DNA of 64,000 bases from Druceiella hillmani (GCA_039881145.1 JAYKKI010000095.1:7244501-7308500), one strand, 5' to 3'. Shown: positions 11,434 through 22,315, numbered from the stretch's first letter. The notes: generated by a model from the sequence alone, not told the origin. Program-made: numbers and translations.

Positions 11434-11608
11434 TTAGCATCGCTGTGATTTGAAAATCGATGAAACGAAAAAGCGACAGTTAGCATCGTTGTGATTTGAA
11501 AGTCGATGAAACGAATTGTATTCGGAGTCGATGAAACGAATTGTGTCCGGAGGGGGAGGGGGAGGTAGAGTGGGACGGAGAGAGGGAGGGGGAAGGGGAG
11601 GGAGAATT
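11434..11608. repeat. 46-bp repeat followed by a G-rich tract
   Basis: At 11436-11545 a 46-bp unit with TTGTGATTTGAAAGTCGATG and AAACGAATTG is repeated about 2.5 times. Directly after it, 11548-11608 is almost pure purine with runs of five G (GGAGGGGGAGGGGGAGG), which could form a G-quadruplex. Confidence 0.75.
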
Positions 11609-11739
11609 ATAAAAACGTTTCTAATTATTTTAGTTTTTGTCAAAATTAAAAATTGATATTAAACTTAAAAATTAAAATTTAAAATTTTTGAAGGTTTCAC
11701 TTCTACCACGTGTGAATTTCTCACATGATTTTTTTTTAT

Positions 11740-12170
11740 TTAGAATTCCGTCCCCAAAATGAAAAAAATGGAACCCTTATCAGATCACATCGTTGTCTGT
11801 CTGTCTGTAAAACCCTTCTCAAGAACGCGTGGAAGTATCAAGTTGAAATTAGTCTAAAATACGTATGTCTACGGTCCTTTGTAGCTGTGAAAAATCAAGC
11901 TTCTAAGTCAATGCAATAAAAAGAAACCCTAAAAATACGGCCATTTATGCCACATTTTGTTATGCTTACAAATAAATCGAAAAATGTTCCTGTGAAAATT
12001 TTTTTTTTAAATATGTACCTGTGGAAAATATAGTATATTTTGTAAATAGTTTAATAGGAATATTATGTACAATTAATTGTTTATAAACGCCTAAATGTGC
12101 ACGGAACCCTCGTACTTCGAGTTCTACTCGTGCTTGACAGTTTTTTTTTAGAATTCTGTCCCCCAAAATG
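11740..12170 (+). repeat. GTTCCG-type lepidopteran repeat, copy 1
   Basis: Starts AATTCCGTCCCCAAAATG, then GGAACCCTTATCAGATCAC, GTCTGTCTGTCTGT and AAAACCCTTCTCAAGAACGC. It ends with TAAATGTGCACGGAACCCTC and a GAGTTCTACTCGTGCTTGAC tail. The same module order occurs at 12150, 25885 and 59830, with the 3' part alone at 28090. I recognise the GAACCCTTAT...GTCTGTCTGTC pattern as a widespread lepidopteran interspersed repeat. Its class is not settled here. Confidence 0.75.
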
Positions 12171-12645
12171 AAAAAAACTGAACTCATATAGAATCACTTT
12201 GTTGTCCATCCGTCTTTCGGTCAAAACCCTTTTTCTCAATCAAACAATGAAATTAAAATATTTGATATTGTACATTGCGGCCTGTGGCCCTATATTTCTG
12301 AAAAATTTAATGTTTTTTTGGTTTATGCAACAAAACGTTATATTAAAAAGGTAATTTTTTGGTATTCATACCGTCATAAAAACCTATAGGGTAATTCCGG
12401 TCGACCTACAACAGTCTTGAAAGTCGGCAAAATGGGAAGTCTTAATTAAAGGAAAAAATCCAAAAACAGTGATTTATAAATTCTATATTATTTTTATAAA
12501 TTCTATATGACGTAACCAATATGTTAACGTTTTTTCAATTTTGGAAATAATTAAATAGAAATATTATACACCATTAAAAACATTTAAAATAAATTCCTAA
12601 AGGTGCCGCAGATCCCCGTAGTGCGAATTCTTCTGCTTGATAGGT
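12150..12645 (+). repeat. GTTCCG-type lepidopteran repeat, copy 2
   Basis: Begins again with AGAATTCTGTCCCCCAAAAT directly after the tail of copy 1. It continues with ATCACTTTGTTGTCCATCCG, GTCAAAACCC and the middle block GGTAATTCCGGTCGACC, and ends near TAAAGGTGCCGCAGATCCCC. Two copies head to tail in the same orientation suggest a tandem insertion or a dimeric source. Confidence 0.7.
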
Positions 12646-12959
12646 TTTTTTTTCTAAATTAGTATTGATATTTACTGTATAACGCGTGATTTTATATGTC
12701 ACATTTAGGTTTGAATAACAATAATATTTAAATAAATAATTACGTACTTTTATTCGAAACCTTCCCTCTTATTTTACTGAAAAAGGATTATTTTTAAAAA
12801 TCAAGCCCTAGATCGAAATTGCCTGCAGCATACTGTGTGATTGAAAAAGTCGTTTGTAATCTATTTGGGCAGTCTTTGTACACTTACGTAGATCAGTTGA
12901 GAAATGAAGCAATAATTATGAGCGTCCATTAATTGCAAATAAAAGCGGATATTAAGTAA

Positions 12960-13280
12960 ACAAGCCTGGGGAATGTGTACAACGGCCCGCGCGGGCGTAG
13001 CGGCGCGCGATGCGGTCGCGCTAAATTTACACAAAACGTATATAGGCTAGGGCGGGCCGATGGCTGCCAAGAATATTGTACAAATATGCGCGCCGAATCC
13101 TGTCATATGCTCGCATCCAGTCACGTTCCGCATTACCTAACGGCGCTTGCGTCAATGCTAACAATGCGCTCGGCCGTTGTAAAAAAGTAGCGAGCTGCTT
13201 TTGTTTTTCATTTGGCAACTTTCTTGTTTTTCGTATCGTATTCGGCAAAATCAGGTTCACTGTGCGTGATATATGCGCAT
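12960..13280. other. CpG-rich unique patch in the HIF intron
   Basis: An island of GC- and CpG-rich DNA in AT-rich intron (GGCCCGCGCGGGCGTAGCGG, GCGCGCGATGCGGTCGCGC). It has no repeats or terminal inverted repeats. A 124-codon minus-strand ORF crosses it (13027-13401), but I recognise no domain, and overlapping ORFs in other frames suggest that it is open because of composition. An enhancer, an alternative promoter or an old insertion are all possible. Confidence 0.4.
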
Positions 13281-14785
13281 AAGTAATGGGCTTGTTGTTT
13301 CTGCTGGCCTTTTGATAATAGGACAATAACGCAAAAAAATCGAAAGGGGACCTTAGCAACTGTGCCGCTACTTCTAATGCACAAATAAGCCACCATTTCA
13401 TCTCTCATTTTTTTTCATAAATTACAATTTTTCGAAACTAATCGAAATAATATACTAAAGTTTATCAAATAAGGAACAGATGGCGTTAATATTCAATTAT
13501 GATTTTGTCCTTTTTATAGAACATAATGCGAACAATATCAGACAGATGGCGTTAGTTTCTTGCAACTCGATTTCTGCTATAGGAGAACGTAGCCATACAA
13601 AATCGTGTTAAAATTTAAATAAACTTTAGTAGCATTGCTATAACTTGTTTCACACTTGATCACTTAATATTACTTTACGATTTTTATTTTTGAATTTATA
13701 AGAACTTAAAATGGGACGTTGTTTATTGGTCTATTGGTTATTGTATATACAGTGTAACAAATAACGTGTCTGTTATTCATACTTGAACCCTGTTTCTGCA
13801 ATTTCTATTTTTCGTTTGAATGCAACTTTGATAGTATTGTTTTCAGATACGGTTGAGAATTGTCATGTAGTCCTTTAAGGCAGACCGCTTATTGACTACT
13901 ATCGTGTGAGCGATATTTGCTTTAACTACCGTTCTGTCGCTTAAGCTACCGTTTTATAGTTTAAGGTACCGTGCGGTTATCGTCACATTCTGTCGTTTCA
14001 GCGAACAAGCGGTAGCGTAAACGACTATCGGTCGTATGCACCGCGTACGGTCAGGACTCGTAGTCAGATTTACTAACAGTTAAAAACATATTTTGTATGG
14101 ATACTTCAGGCATTGGACCGTGCAATACGGTACGGTCGCCACCTCGCCGCCAGTACAATATTGGTGCTCGGACGCGCTACATCTCCCGTTTTATTTACAA
14201 AAAAACCCTTGTTTTGACTTGCAAAAGTGGTAAAACGTACTATGATTGTTTGCTGTAACAATTTAAGAATAATTCATAAAGGTTCTCATGGAGTTACATA
14301 CGTCCCATGGTGTTATATAAGTAATTATTTGAAGATTTTAAACTTCATATTTATTTCTTCCTACAGCGTGACGCCGTTTGCTTATACACATAGATGCGTC
14401 GATACGTAAAATATATTGTTTCAGCTTCGCGCTTATTGGTCAAGTGGCCTCGCTATGATTGGTTAGTTGCTTTCTCGCTCTTTACGAAAAAGAGCGAGAA
14501 AGCAACTATGCTTTGCTCGGTAGAAATTATCGCATATCTCCTTTTTTCTTTGATCTGTGCTCTGCCCAAACATTAAGCGTACAAAAATCGTCAACAATAG
14601 ATCGTGTGCAGACACACATTTTAGCGTCAGTCGCTTACGGTATCCATTACAAGCGGTAGTGTGTCTACAGATCATTTTTCGAGAAAAATATCCTTGACAT
14701 AAGAGCAAATATGATCTCATATTCATTCTGGAAGTACAAAAACACTAGTCGTCTAAGGGTACATATGTTAATGGAATCGACACTA
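13281..14785. other. Intron stretch with degenerate MITE fragment
   Basis: Holds two CAGATGGCGTTA motifs (near 13478 and 13547), a short TTTAAGCTACCGTT-like motif repeated about three times (13920-13980), and a partial copy (about 14036-14140) of the TIR element described at 14786. That fragment keeps GGTCAGGACTC, CAGTTAAAAACATATTTTG and CAATACGGTACGGTCG but lacks the far end. A perfect inverted repeat lies at 14464-14508. Confidence 0.55.
14464..14508. repeat. Perfect 19-bp inverted repeat
   Basis: Arms 14464-14482 and 14490-14508 (TAGTTGCTTTCTCGCTCTT and its complement) are perfect, with the loop TACGAAA. It is the longest of the short hairpins in this window. The arm sequence is not repeated elsewhere here. 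Confidence 0.92.
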
Positions 14786-15006
14786 ACGCCCGTATGCACT
14801 ACACACGGTCAGGGCTCTCAGTCAAATTTACTGACTGTTAAAAACGTATTTTGTTTGGATACTTTAGGAATTGAAGTGTGCAATAGGATACGGTCGGTAA
14901 AGTAGACTCTTAGTTCGAATTGACTGACAGTTAATGAGAAACAGAAATACGTTTTTAACTGTCAGTAAGTCCGACAGTATTGACCGTGTGTGTTACATAT
15001 GGGCGT
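14786..15006. mobile_element. TIR MITE, CGCCCGTATGCACCACACAC family, complete copy 1
   Basis: About 220 bp. The left end ACGCCCGTATGCACTACACA and the right end TGTTACATATGGGCGT are inverted, and there is a second inner inverted pair (CTGACTGTTAAAAACGTATT against AATACGTTTTTAACTGTCAG). Flanking TA on each side suggests a TA or TTA target. Related copies lie at 56052-56272 and 58737-58927, with a fragment at 14036. It is non-coding. The superfamily is uncertain (Tc1/mariner or PIF/Harbinger). Confidence 0.85.
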
Positions 15007-16254
15007 TAGAAATAGAAAAAAATCGATGTTTTAATGTGAGTGGAGACGCATTTTTTACGCTCAGTGGCCTATCTATATTTTTAAAATCAGTTGCTAACTG
15101 TAATTTTATTAAGTGGCACTACACTAAATTTTCTTACAAATACAATAAACTTAAGGGATATTTTAATTAAATATATTTAAGTATAAGATGTGTCCTCTCT
15201 CTTGGTCCTTCATATTGAATAGTTTTGGCTTAAGTCTATTTTGTATCACAAATATAATCGCTTCTAATTGGAACTTTGAAGATAATATTGCAATTGTATA
15301 TTCTTTTTTCAGTGTTTGTATGTAATTCGATTGCTATTCAATTTTGTGAACAGAATATTATAAAAAATACTACATTACGTATATCACGTTTTGTTAAAAG
15401 ACCAATGCAGTGTGTGCAGTGCAACCAGGTGAATTAACACAAGTGTACAATATTTCTTTGTTATAGAATAATGGTCTTATTCATAAAAAAATATTGCGCA
15501 CCTTAAAATAGGCTTACCGTAAACTGGAATTTGTTAAAAATAGTTATTCATAAACGTCTAATAACGGTAAAATCTGTGTTATCTTTGTTTTAAAGTTAAT
15601 GATAGCTCAGTCCTTCCATAAACCCTTCTTCAACAAATTTTAACCTAACTTTGATTGACATATGTCATATGTAACATTTGTTTTATTAACTTGCAATCCT
15701 TAGCGAGATTAATTATTAAAAACAGGGATGATGCAGAGGGAAAGCGACGAACAAAAATGTAACGTCAACGTACGAACCCTTTCGACCTTCGCGATTTAAA
15801 TTTTAAACTTAAATATAGATTTAACAAAGAAGCAAAATCGGGAAATAATAAATTTAGTTAGAGCTGATCTTGTGAAAGATACAAGAGACACTGTCACATC
15901 CCAGAGATACTTAGAAAAGCACTTGTTCTTATAAAATACTTGTAAACGAGCAATAATTTCAGTTTATTTTAATGTCAGATGTGCAGTTCAAGTTTGACAG
16001 TGTGATGTCATAGACATTTTTGTTTTATTTTGTTATTTTGTCCATGACCTGTGCAAATGAGCTATTTAACTATACTTTAGCGCTCATTTAGTTAATAGAG
16101 GTTTAAATAATTATTATGAATACAATTTTTTTACAATGGTTAATAACAGTTCTTTAGGCTTAATTAACGTTTTAGCTAATGTAGGTTATAAACCTAAGTT
16201 CGTGTTTTTTTACTAATAAGACGGCTAGTTTGTATGATTCATGTGCGCTAATCG
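15007..16254. other. AT-rich intron, nothing recognised
   Basis: No repeat copy, ORF with similarity or structured motif was found. A short palindrome, GACATATGTCATATGT, lies near 15658. Confidence 0.5.
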
Positions 16255-16880
16255 AACATTCAGTTCGTGTCGCATTTGCTGTCACGTATCTATCAGGTGA
16301 CCAGCGAGACGTAAATAGCGCTTAAATGTATCGCGATGAGCGACGCGGTCAATGGCTAATTGTGTAATTTACGGTCAAGGCCGAATTGCGCGGCGGAGCA
16401 AGCGGGCCGCGATCGAGCGTAGCGCATCGAGCGACTGGCGAACCGTTACCGAAAATGAAATCCGACGTTTGACTCGAGTGAATATAAAGTATTACATTGT
16501 CGAAAAGCCGCAAAATCGGAGAATATTCCCGTTTCTTTTTGCCATGCAAAACCCTAATCCTCCGCCTCGTCGCCGATAAGTCTAAGTGGATGGACGAAGA
16601 CCCGTCGAGCAAATCATGAAACTTATAAAACCGGCGGCCCGCGGTCAGCTTTACGACTCCCATTCATCGAATTTCGCCGATCGTCTTCGTAACTAGACGT
16701 CCCAATGTATCCCCCGCGGCTTCAAAACTCGATACATGCTACATATCAAGCCGTTTGACGTATCCCGGGCAATTGTATTCAATATCGTTCCACGATTTAT
16801 AGCGGTCGTGAAGTGGGAAAGCTTTTACAGGACGTGTCGCCGCGCCGCGTGATTTCGTCGTTTATTCGATGAATTCGCTT
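16255..16880. other. CpG-rich unique patch in the HIF intron
   Basis: The largest GC- and CpG-rich island in the window, without repeats or inverted ends. It contains open frames on both strands: a 75-codon plus frame starting at 16352 that is very Arg-rich, and a 104-codon minus frame at 16349-16663. Neither has a recognised domain. Plausible readings are an alternative first exon or promoter of the HIF gene, a conserved enhancer, or an unrelated insertion. The sequence alone does not decide. Confidence 0.45.
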
Positions 16881-17137
16881 TACGATATTTGTATCGTTGG
16901 AGCGACAGATGTGGAGCAATTTATAAATGGAAATGCAAAGATTTGAAGTATTTTTTTTGAGTTGGCGTTCTAGTCAGTTGGCACAACGGCGTTCAACAAA
17001 GTTGTATTTACTTTTCATAATGACATTGGAATATGTTTCGAAAAACTCGTCATTGAAGCGAGAAAAAATTTTTATCTGCCTATTACAGAAGCGTGGGCTT
17101 CCAATAAATATTCGATTACGCATTAAAATCTGACCGA

Positions 17138-17614
17138 TTTTTTTCCAAATAATGATTAATTTTTTATAATGATAATTTTTTTCCAAATAATGTTTAATTT
17201 TTTATAATGATAATTTTTTTCCAAATAATGATAATTTTTTTCCAAATAATGTTTAATTTTTTATAATGATAATTTTTTTCCAAATAATGATAATTTTTTT
17301 CCAAATAATGTTTAATTTTTTATAATGATAATTTTTTTCCAAATAATGATAATTTTTTATAATGATAATTTTTTTCCAAATAATGTTTAATTTTTTATAA
17401 TGATAATTTTTTTCCAAATAATGATTAATTTTTTATAATGATAATTTTTTTCCAAATAATGATAATTTTTTTCCAAATAATGTTTAATTTTTTATAATGA
17501 TAATTTTTTTCCAAATAATGTTTAATTTTTTATAATGATAATTTTTTTCCAAATAATGATAATTTTTTTCCAAATAATGATTAATTTTTTATAATGATAA
17601 TTTTTTTTACAAAT
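17138..17614. repeat. AT-rich composite minisatellite
   Basis: About 475 bp built from alternating modules: TTTTTTTCCAAATAATG followed either by ATAA (a short unit of about 21 bp) or by (A/T)TTAATTTTTTATAATGATAA (a long unit of about 38 bp). The order of short and long units is irregular, which fits unequal exchange or slippage. Non-coding. Confidence 0.92.
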
Positions 17615-17839
17615 AAAAATATTTTACATTTTGTGTCGGTTTTCAAATCTGTCGTCTAGGTTCACTGTGACTTAATTGGTTCACTGTGTAATTGAAAGTT
17701 ACCGCAATTAGAAATAGGAAATATTGTAGTCAACAATTTCTACTACAACAATGTCTACTTTGTTTAAACCTATTCCCATAATAAAATTGAATTAAATCTA
17801 AATCCATACGTGGAAAACATTTTGCAAATGTGATTGTTA

Positions 17840-18720
17840 ATTACTATAGGAGCCGTGCAAGTTACTATAAGCGCCGTCTGGTGATAAGTTAATAAACTTG
17901 TTTATGATACTGTCATTTATAACAACACAAAACAAAGTTTAATTACAAGATTTTTTCAATTAAACAAAGGGGAATAAGTGAATACTCACTTTTACTAAAC
18001 TTGTACCCTTGGTTATTATGCTTGTTTAATATGTAACCACATAATTATTACAGTTGAACATTACAAACCTGTAATCACGACGATTCTTATTTATGCGACT
18101 ATTTAGCCTGTAATTTTAATCTCTACTAGCTGTACTGACGTAACTTATTTCGCATAGAATTCGGGTAAGAAATTATTAGGATTTTATTTTGTGGTTTTTC
18201 GTTTTTCTCTCTCTCAGAATTCTAGAAGGTATAAAGTTTACTAAAAACGCTAATAGATGGCGTTGACAGTACCAGTATTGTAATATTCACCAAGTTAGGT
18301 GTTTCTTTATATTTGTAATAAATGTTACCCTATATGTCGCTCGAGGGAATAAATTATTACTAAATCAAATTTCATCAAAGTCTGTACAATAGATTTTGTG
18401 TGATTGAAGAACAAATTAACATATAGCCATACAAACAATTCTGAAAGCAGGTTTTCTGGTTTCTGTTATTATTCTATACGTTAAATCAACTAGACTTTTT
18501 AAAAGATTTTTCATGTATAGATTTGAAAATTAAACCGATAATATTTATCCGGAAACCTTATTTTATTTATAATTCTGTCCATTTCACAAGAACAACAGTA
18601 CACTGATTTTGACACATACGTAACAAAAAGTTCTTTTAATATGGCGCTCTGGACATTTTTAGCAACATTTATATTTCTAGCAAGCTTCCCATTTGTAGCG
18701 ACTTCGTATTTCTAGGTCTT
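17840..18720. repeat. Interspersed repeat carrying a CTCF-like motif, copy 1
   Basis: Collinear with 49285-49860: GCGCC(G/A)TCTGGTGA, AATTAATAAACTT, a TGATACTGTCATT-like block, AAAGTTTAA, GAATAAGTGAATACTCA, then TTATTTATGCGACTATTT and CCATTTCACAAGAACAA. Reversed, 17871-17884 reads TCACCAGACGGCGC, 12 of 14 matches to CCASYAGRKGGCRS. It has no coding capacity and its class is unknown. Confidence 0.65.
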
Positions 18721-18894
18721 TAAACTGTCTTCCTCCCGGTGTACTTAGAGACGACCCCTAAAATACGATTGATAGTCATGTCGTTGCAGTTACTAATATG
18801 TAAATATAATGGCATTATTCAATTTGATCATCAGTAGCCTTCGTGCCAAGTTTTATCTAAATTCATCCATCCGTTGAGGAAAAGATAGAAAAAA

Positions 18895-18956
18895 TACACA
18901 CACGCACACACAAAAACGCGCACGTACGCGCGCGCACGCGCGCTTACTCACACAAA
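18895..18956. repeat. CA/CG dinucleotide microsatellite
   Basis: Runs of CACACACG change into GCGCGCACGCGCGC. The alternating purine-pyrimidine stretch could adopt Z-DNA. Confidence 0.85.
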
Positions 18957-19380
18957 CTATATCCATAATTATATCCATAACTTGCACTAATAAATTAAGG
19001 AGATATAAGCAACCTATTGTTCTTCTTACGCCGTTGATAGGCAATAATATTTAATGAAATTAATATTAATATTTGTAATAATATGCACCATATATGCACT
19101 CTGTCGCTGTCGTGGTGATGGGCTAATCACAGACTCAAATGCTATACATTTGATCAAGCGGCGTACCGAGTGGTTCCTCATCTAGCGAAGACGGAGTGAT
19201 GTTTGTAATTACGTAGCTAAACTATTGCAGACCACTGGTGCTAGAAGCTACGCATTTCGGTCGGCTAGCCGCCTCCCAGCGTGGCGATTATGGGCATTAC
19301 CTCTAATGATATGCGTTTTAGCAGAGCCAGACTGTGGATGATGATGACTGTGTACCCTTGAATGTGTAAACTTTTGTAAA

Positions 19381-19850
19381 AGGTGTCTCAGCGCGGAATT
19401 CAAACTTTCTATAATAATAGAAAAAACAATTATTGTGTTTATAATATTTTAATTGCAGTAAATTAAAGTACTTTTGTGCATATTTTATGTACGGAATATT
19501 ACGCCATCAAGAGGTCTCCCATCACGGCGAATGGACTCCTCAAAGCGCCGCAGAACTTCGACTGAGATGGCTTTCACTGAGACACACGACTGAGATAACC
19601 CCATATAAAAAGTCAGCTGGGGTTAAGTCGGGCGATCTGAGTGCCCAAATTATGTCTCAAAATCTGCTTGACTTTTCCCGGAAATAGCGCTTTAGTTGTG
19701 TCCACGGAGACCCTAGCTGTGTCTTGCTGAAACTACACGAATGACTCGGCAACATCTTCCTGTCGTAGCTGCGGTACAAAAAAAATTTTAATAATTTCGA
19801 TTTTCGATATACCGCTCGAAACGAACTTTGAATTCGGCGCTAAGACACCC
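19381..19850 (-). mobile_element. Non-autonomous mariner/Tc1-like transposon with TIRs
   Basis: The ends at 19381-19408 and 19823-19850 are inverted with about 24 of 28 matches, and share GGTGTCT(C/T)AGCGC and GAATTCAAA. The 470-bp element encloses a broken transposase segment on the minus strand (19560-19745). A clear target duplication was not seen. The superfamily is inferred from the protein motifs inside. Confidence 0.75.
19560..19745 (-). pseudogene. Transposase relic (IS630/Tc1/mariner DDE family)
   Basis: The minus strand reads FQQDTAR at about 19732-19712, then FPGK, and in a shifted frame WALRSPDLTPADF at about 19647-19609. These correspond to the QQDGA aspartate region and the SPDLNPxDFxLWGY region around the last catalytic acid of insect mariner-like transposases. 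The two motifs are in different frames about 31 codons apart (34 or so is usual), so a frameshift and a small deletion have occurred. The N-terminal DNA-binding part is missing. Confidence 0.75.
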
Positions 19851-19994
19851 TTATATAATAGCAAAATGTATATGGACTAATACAACACCGTAAACCGGAG
19901 TTACTTTGACATTGTGAATTACTATGACAGTAGTTTTGAGGTAATTTCATTTTGGCAGTGTTTTTGGAGGTTCAGTTAACAGCGTTTTTAGACG

Positions 19995-20075
19995 TTCAGA
20001 GTCCATTTTCAGTCGGGGGGAGCGGGGGGGGGTTGGTGCACACGGGAGCAGCGGAGGAGTATGTACGGTGCTCGA
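19995..20075. other. G-rich tract
   Basis: Contains GGGGGGAGCGGGGGGGG (about 20015-20032) and further G pairs, giving G-quadruplex potential on the plus strand. It is isolated in otherwise AT-rich DNA. Confidence 0.7.
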
Positions 20076-20184
20076 TGCACTACTCAAACGATTTACTAAC
20101 TTAAGTTTTTGATTAATTTTGATATAATTATTTAATAATATTGTTTATTATAAGTACACGCAGGAATACGCATATTTTCATGAA

Positions 20185-20645
20185 TAATACCTTGGAATAT
20201 CGATACTTTTTCTGCGTCTTATATAATGAGTATTTTATACGATTTGCTCTCTCCATATTAAAAATCCGTGCATGTCGATAATCAAAGTTTTTATTTCATT
20301 GAAAATAAAACACCTATAAATATTTTATCAAAACCACGTAGATTAGGAACTGAAACGTACTTTAGTGTTAAGTTGGTTGTCTTGCTTGGAATGGAACCAA
20401 CGAACGACGCCTTTTCTCAAAATACAAACAGTGTATCGCCAATCTTACAATATTTTAGTAGTAGTGTTTTGTCATCGGTTGCAATTCAAAAGGAGTTTTT
20501 GTAGTGTTACATTAAGACAGAATTTTGAGAGTGATTCAATACGATACCTGCTGTAAAATACTCATGAGTAAAAGTATCGAGTACAAAAGTATAGGTATCG
20601 GAAAAAATCTACTCGATGCGAAAAGATATTGATACTTTTTCCCTG
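20185..20645. repeat. Possible hAT-type element end
   Basis: TCGATACTTTTTC occurs near 20198 and TTGATACTTTTTCCCTG ends near 20645, with several more GTATCGA/GTATCGG motifs at 20575-20605. Reversed, the right end begins CAGGGAAAAAGTATC, like the CAG-starting ends of hAT elements. No matching left end was found, so this is tentative. Confidence 0.3.
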
Positions 20646-21620
20646 TCCTTACATGAGGTTATTTCAGACACCTTTAAAAAAATTGGAAACGACCTAAAAT
20701 TGTCACTTGTGACATATTTCATGGTCAAGGGTGCAATAGTTTTAATGAGATATAAACAAGCTTAAATTAGGGCGATAAAAGTTTTTCCAAAAAAAAACTT
20801 CAATTATGTCAAAATAATCGGTCAAGTCGGTCAATCGATTTGTTCTAGTTTCACACTAAACAGCTGATTGCATTTTTCACAGTTACGTCAATTGAAATTT
20901 TTAAAAAAACTGAGTTTTATGAAATATAATTATGACGCCTCAAACATGGGCTGATAGACTTGTGAAGAAATTCATTATTAAATAATTGAGACGAAAAATT
21001 ATACCGCATATTTAGACGTTAATTTATATATTTAGCAAGGATAGCTTATTCCAAAGGTTCGTACTACGAATTTTAAACGATTCGGAAACGATCTAACTAA
21101 ATTGTTTAGGTAGCATAATATTGTGAGTGTAAACACACTTCCTTATTTAAAATTGTTAATGTGAACAATTAAATAAACAGAATTGTTGAATGCGATTGAG
21201 CTGTTTATCAACGGCTAGCTATATTTCTATAAAAATGTTTTTCTCTTTTTCGATATATTGGAATAGCTCTATTTGTTTATATAAAAACAATCGTGCGTCG
21301 GGAATACTTCCTTTGATGCGGCAAAGAGCGTTCATGGAGTTTCGCTGTTTCAGTCGTTGCATCGCTGTTCGGTTCAATCCAAGTCTTACCGATCCCTTCA
21401 ATTCTGTCTGCTTACTTCGGATAGACCGGGATAATACTTTATAGAATTTCTGAATCCTCTAAAAGAAGCTAGTCCATCTACCATCGCTTTTATTTCCCAG
21501 AAAGTCGAATTTGTGACGATGCCGGTGTTGAATCCCCGAGCTTGTCAAAATTGTGTGATGAAAAGTGACTTAAAGTGTTTTCTAAATCTCCATTTCAAAT
21601 TATTTTCCAATTCAAGTCAA
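20646..21620. other. Intron stretch without recognised features
   Basis: AT-rich, with overlapping short ORFs on both strands around 21190-21444 that have no recognisable similarity. No repeat copy was matched. Confidence 0.4.
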
Positions 21621-21626
21621 GAATCT

Positions 21627-21800
21627 GCAGTTCCAAATAAAATTTTTCATTGTGTTGACGATAAAGTTCTCACAAGTCAAACCTATACAGTTGTATATTC
21701 ATACGAAGTAGCTTTTTCCGCGGATACTTCCACGCGCTTCCGGCAGTTCCAAATAAAAGTTTTCTTTGTTTTGACGGTCAGGATCTCACAAGTTAAACTT
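21627..21800 (+). repeat. 116-bp-period duplication
   Basis: GCAGTTCCAAATAAAATTTT and a following TTGACG...CTCACAAGT(C/T)AAAC block (about 56 bp) occur at 21627 and again at 21743 with a few differences. The 60 bp between the two blocks are unrelated to them. Confidence 0.75.
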
Positions 21801-21971
21801 ATCACGAAGAGCGAAACTACTTGATAAAATCGCAAACACGAGTCAAAATAATTTGTAAATGTATTTCTTTTTAAATTCTATATTTCAGATTATCGTTTAG
21901 TGGAAGATACATTTATTTATTACTTAATTATAAAAACGATTACCGTGATTACATATCTCTCCTGGCGTCAA

Positions 21972-22024
<53 letters not shown>
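21972..22024. repeat. (TA)n microsatellite
   Basis: About 26 uninterrupted TA units directly before a short palindromic fold-back element. A TA run is a frequent landing site for TA-targeting transposons. Confidence 0.97.
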
Positions 22025-22029
<5 letters not shown>

Positions 22030-22125
22030 TCACAACTAAATGAAATCACGTGATGCATTATTATTTCTACTTAATAGAGTATAAATAATACTACATCACG
22101 AAGTTTCATTTGCTTGTGAAAAATT
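22030..22125. mobile_element. Short fold-back MITE
   Basis: The left arm AAATGAAATCACGTGATGCA with TTATTTCTACTT is mirrored by AAATAATACTACATCACGAAG and TTTCATTTG. These are the terminal modules of the larger fold-back at 60722-60938, so this is a minimal palindromic member. Confidence 0.8.
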
Positions 22126-22315
22126 AAATCAAAATGAATTTCTACAAAACTAACGCCAAATATATTATATTACTTGTAACATATACAGCAAACGAACGAT
22201 ATCCAGAATTCAAGAACGCCGATAGTTTTTAGAGATCCGAAGTCAAGTGGCAGAAACGGCGCCAAGGATACGAAAATAGTTAGAAAATAGAACTTGCAAA
22301 ATGTAATACTTTTTT

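Noticed and set aside
13027..13401. 124-codon minus-strand ORF
   Set aside because: Overlapping open frames on both strands in a CpG-rich patch and no recognised domain; not supported as a gene.
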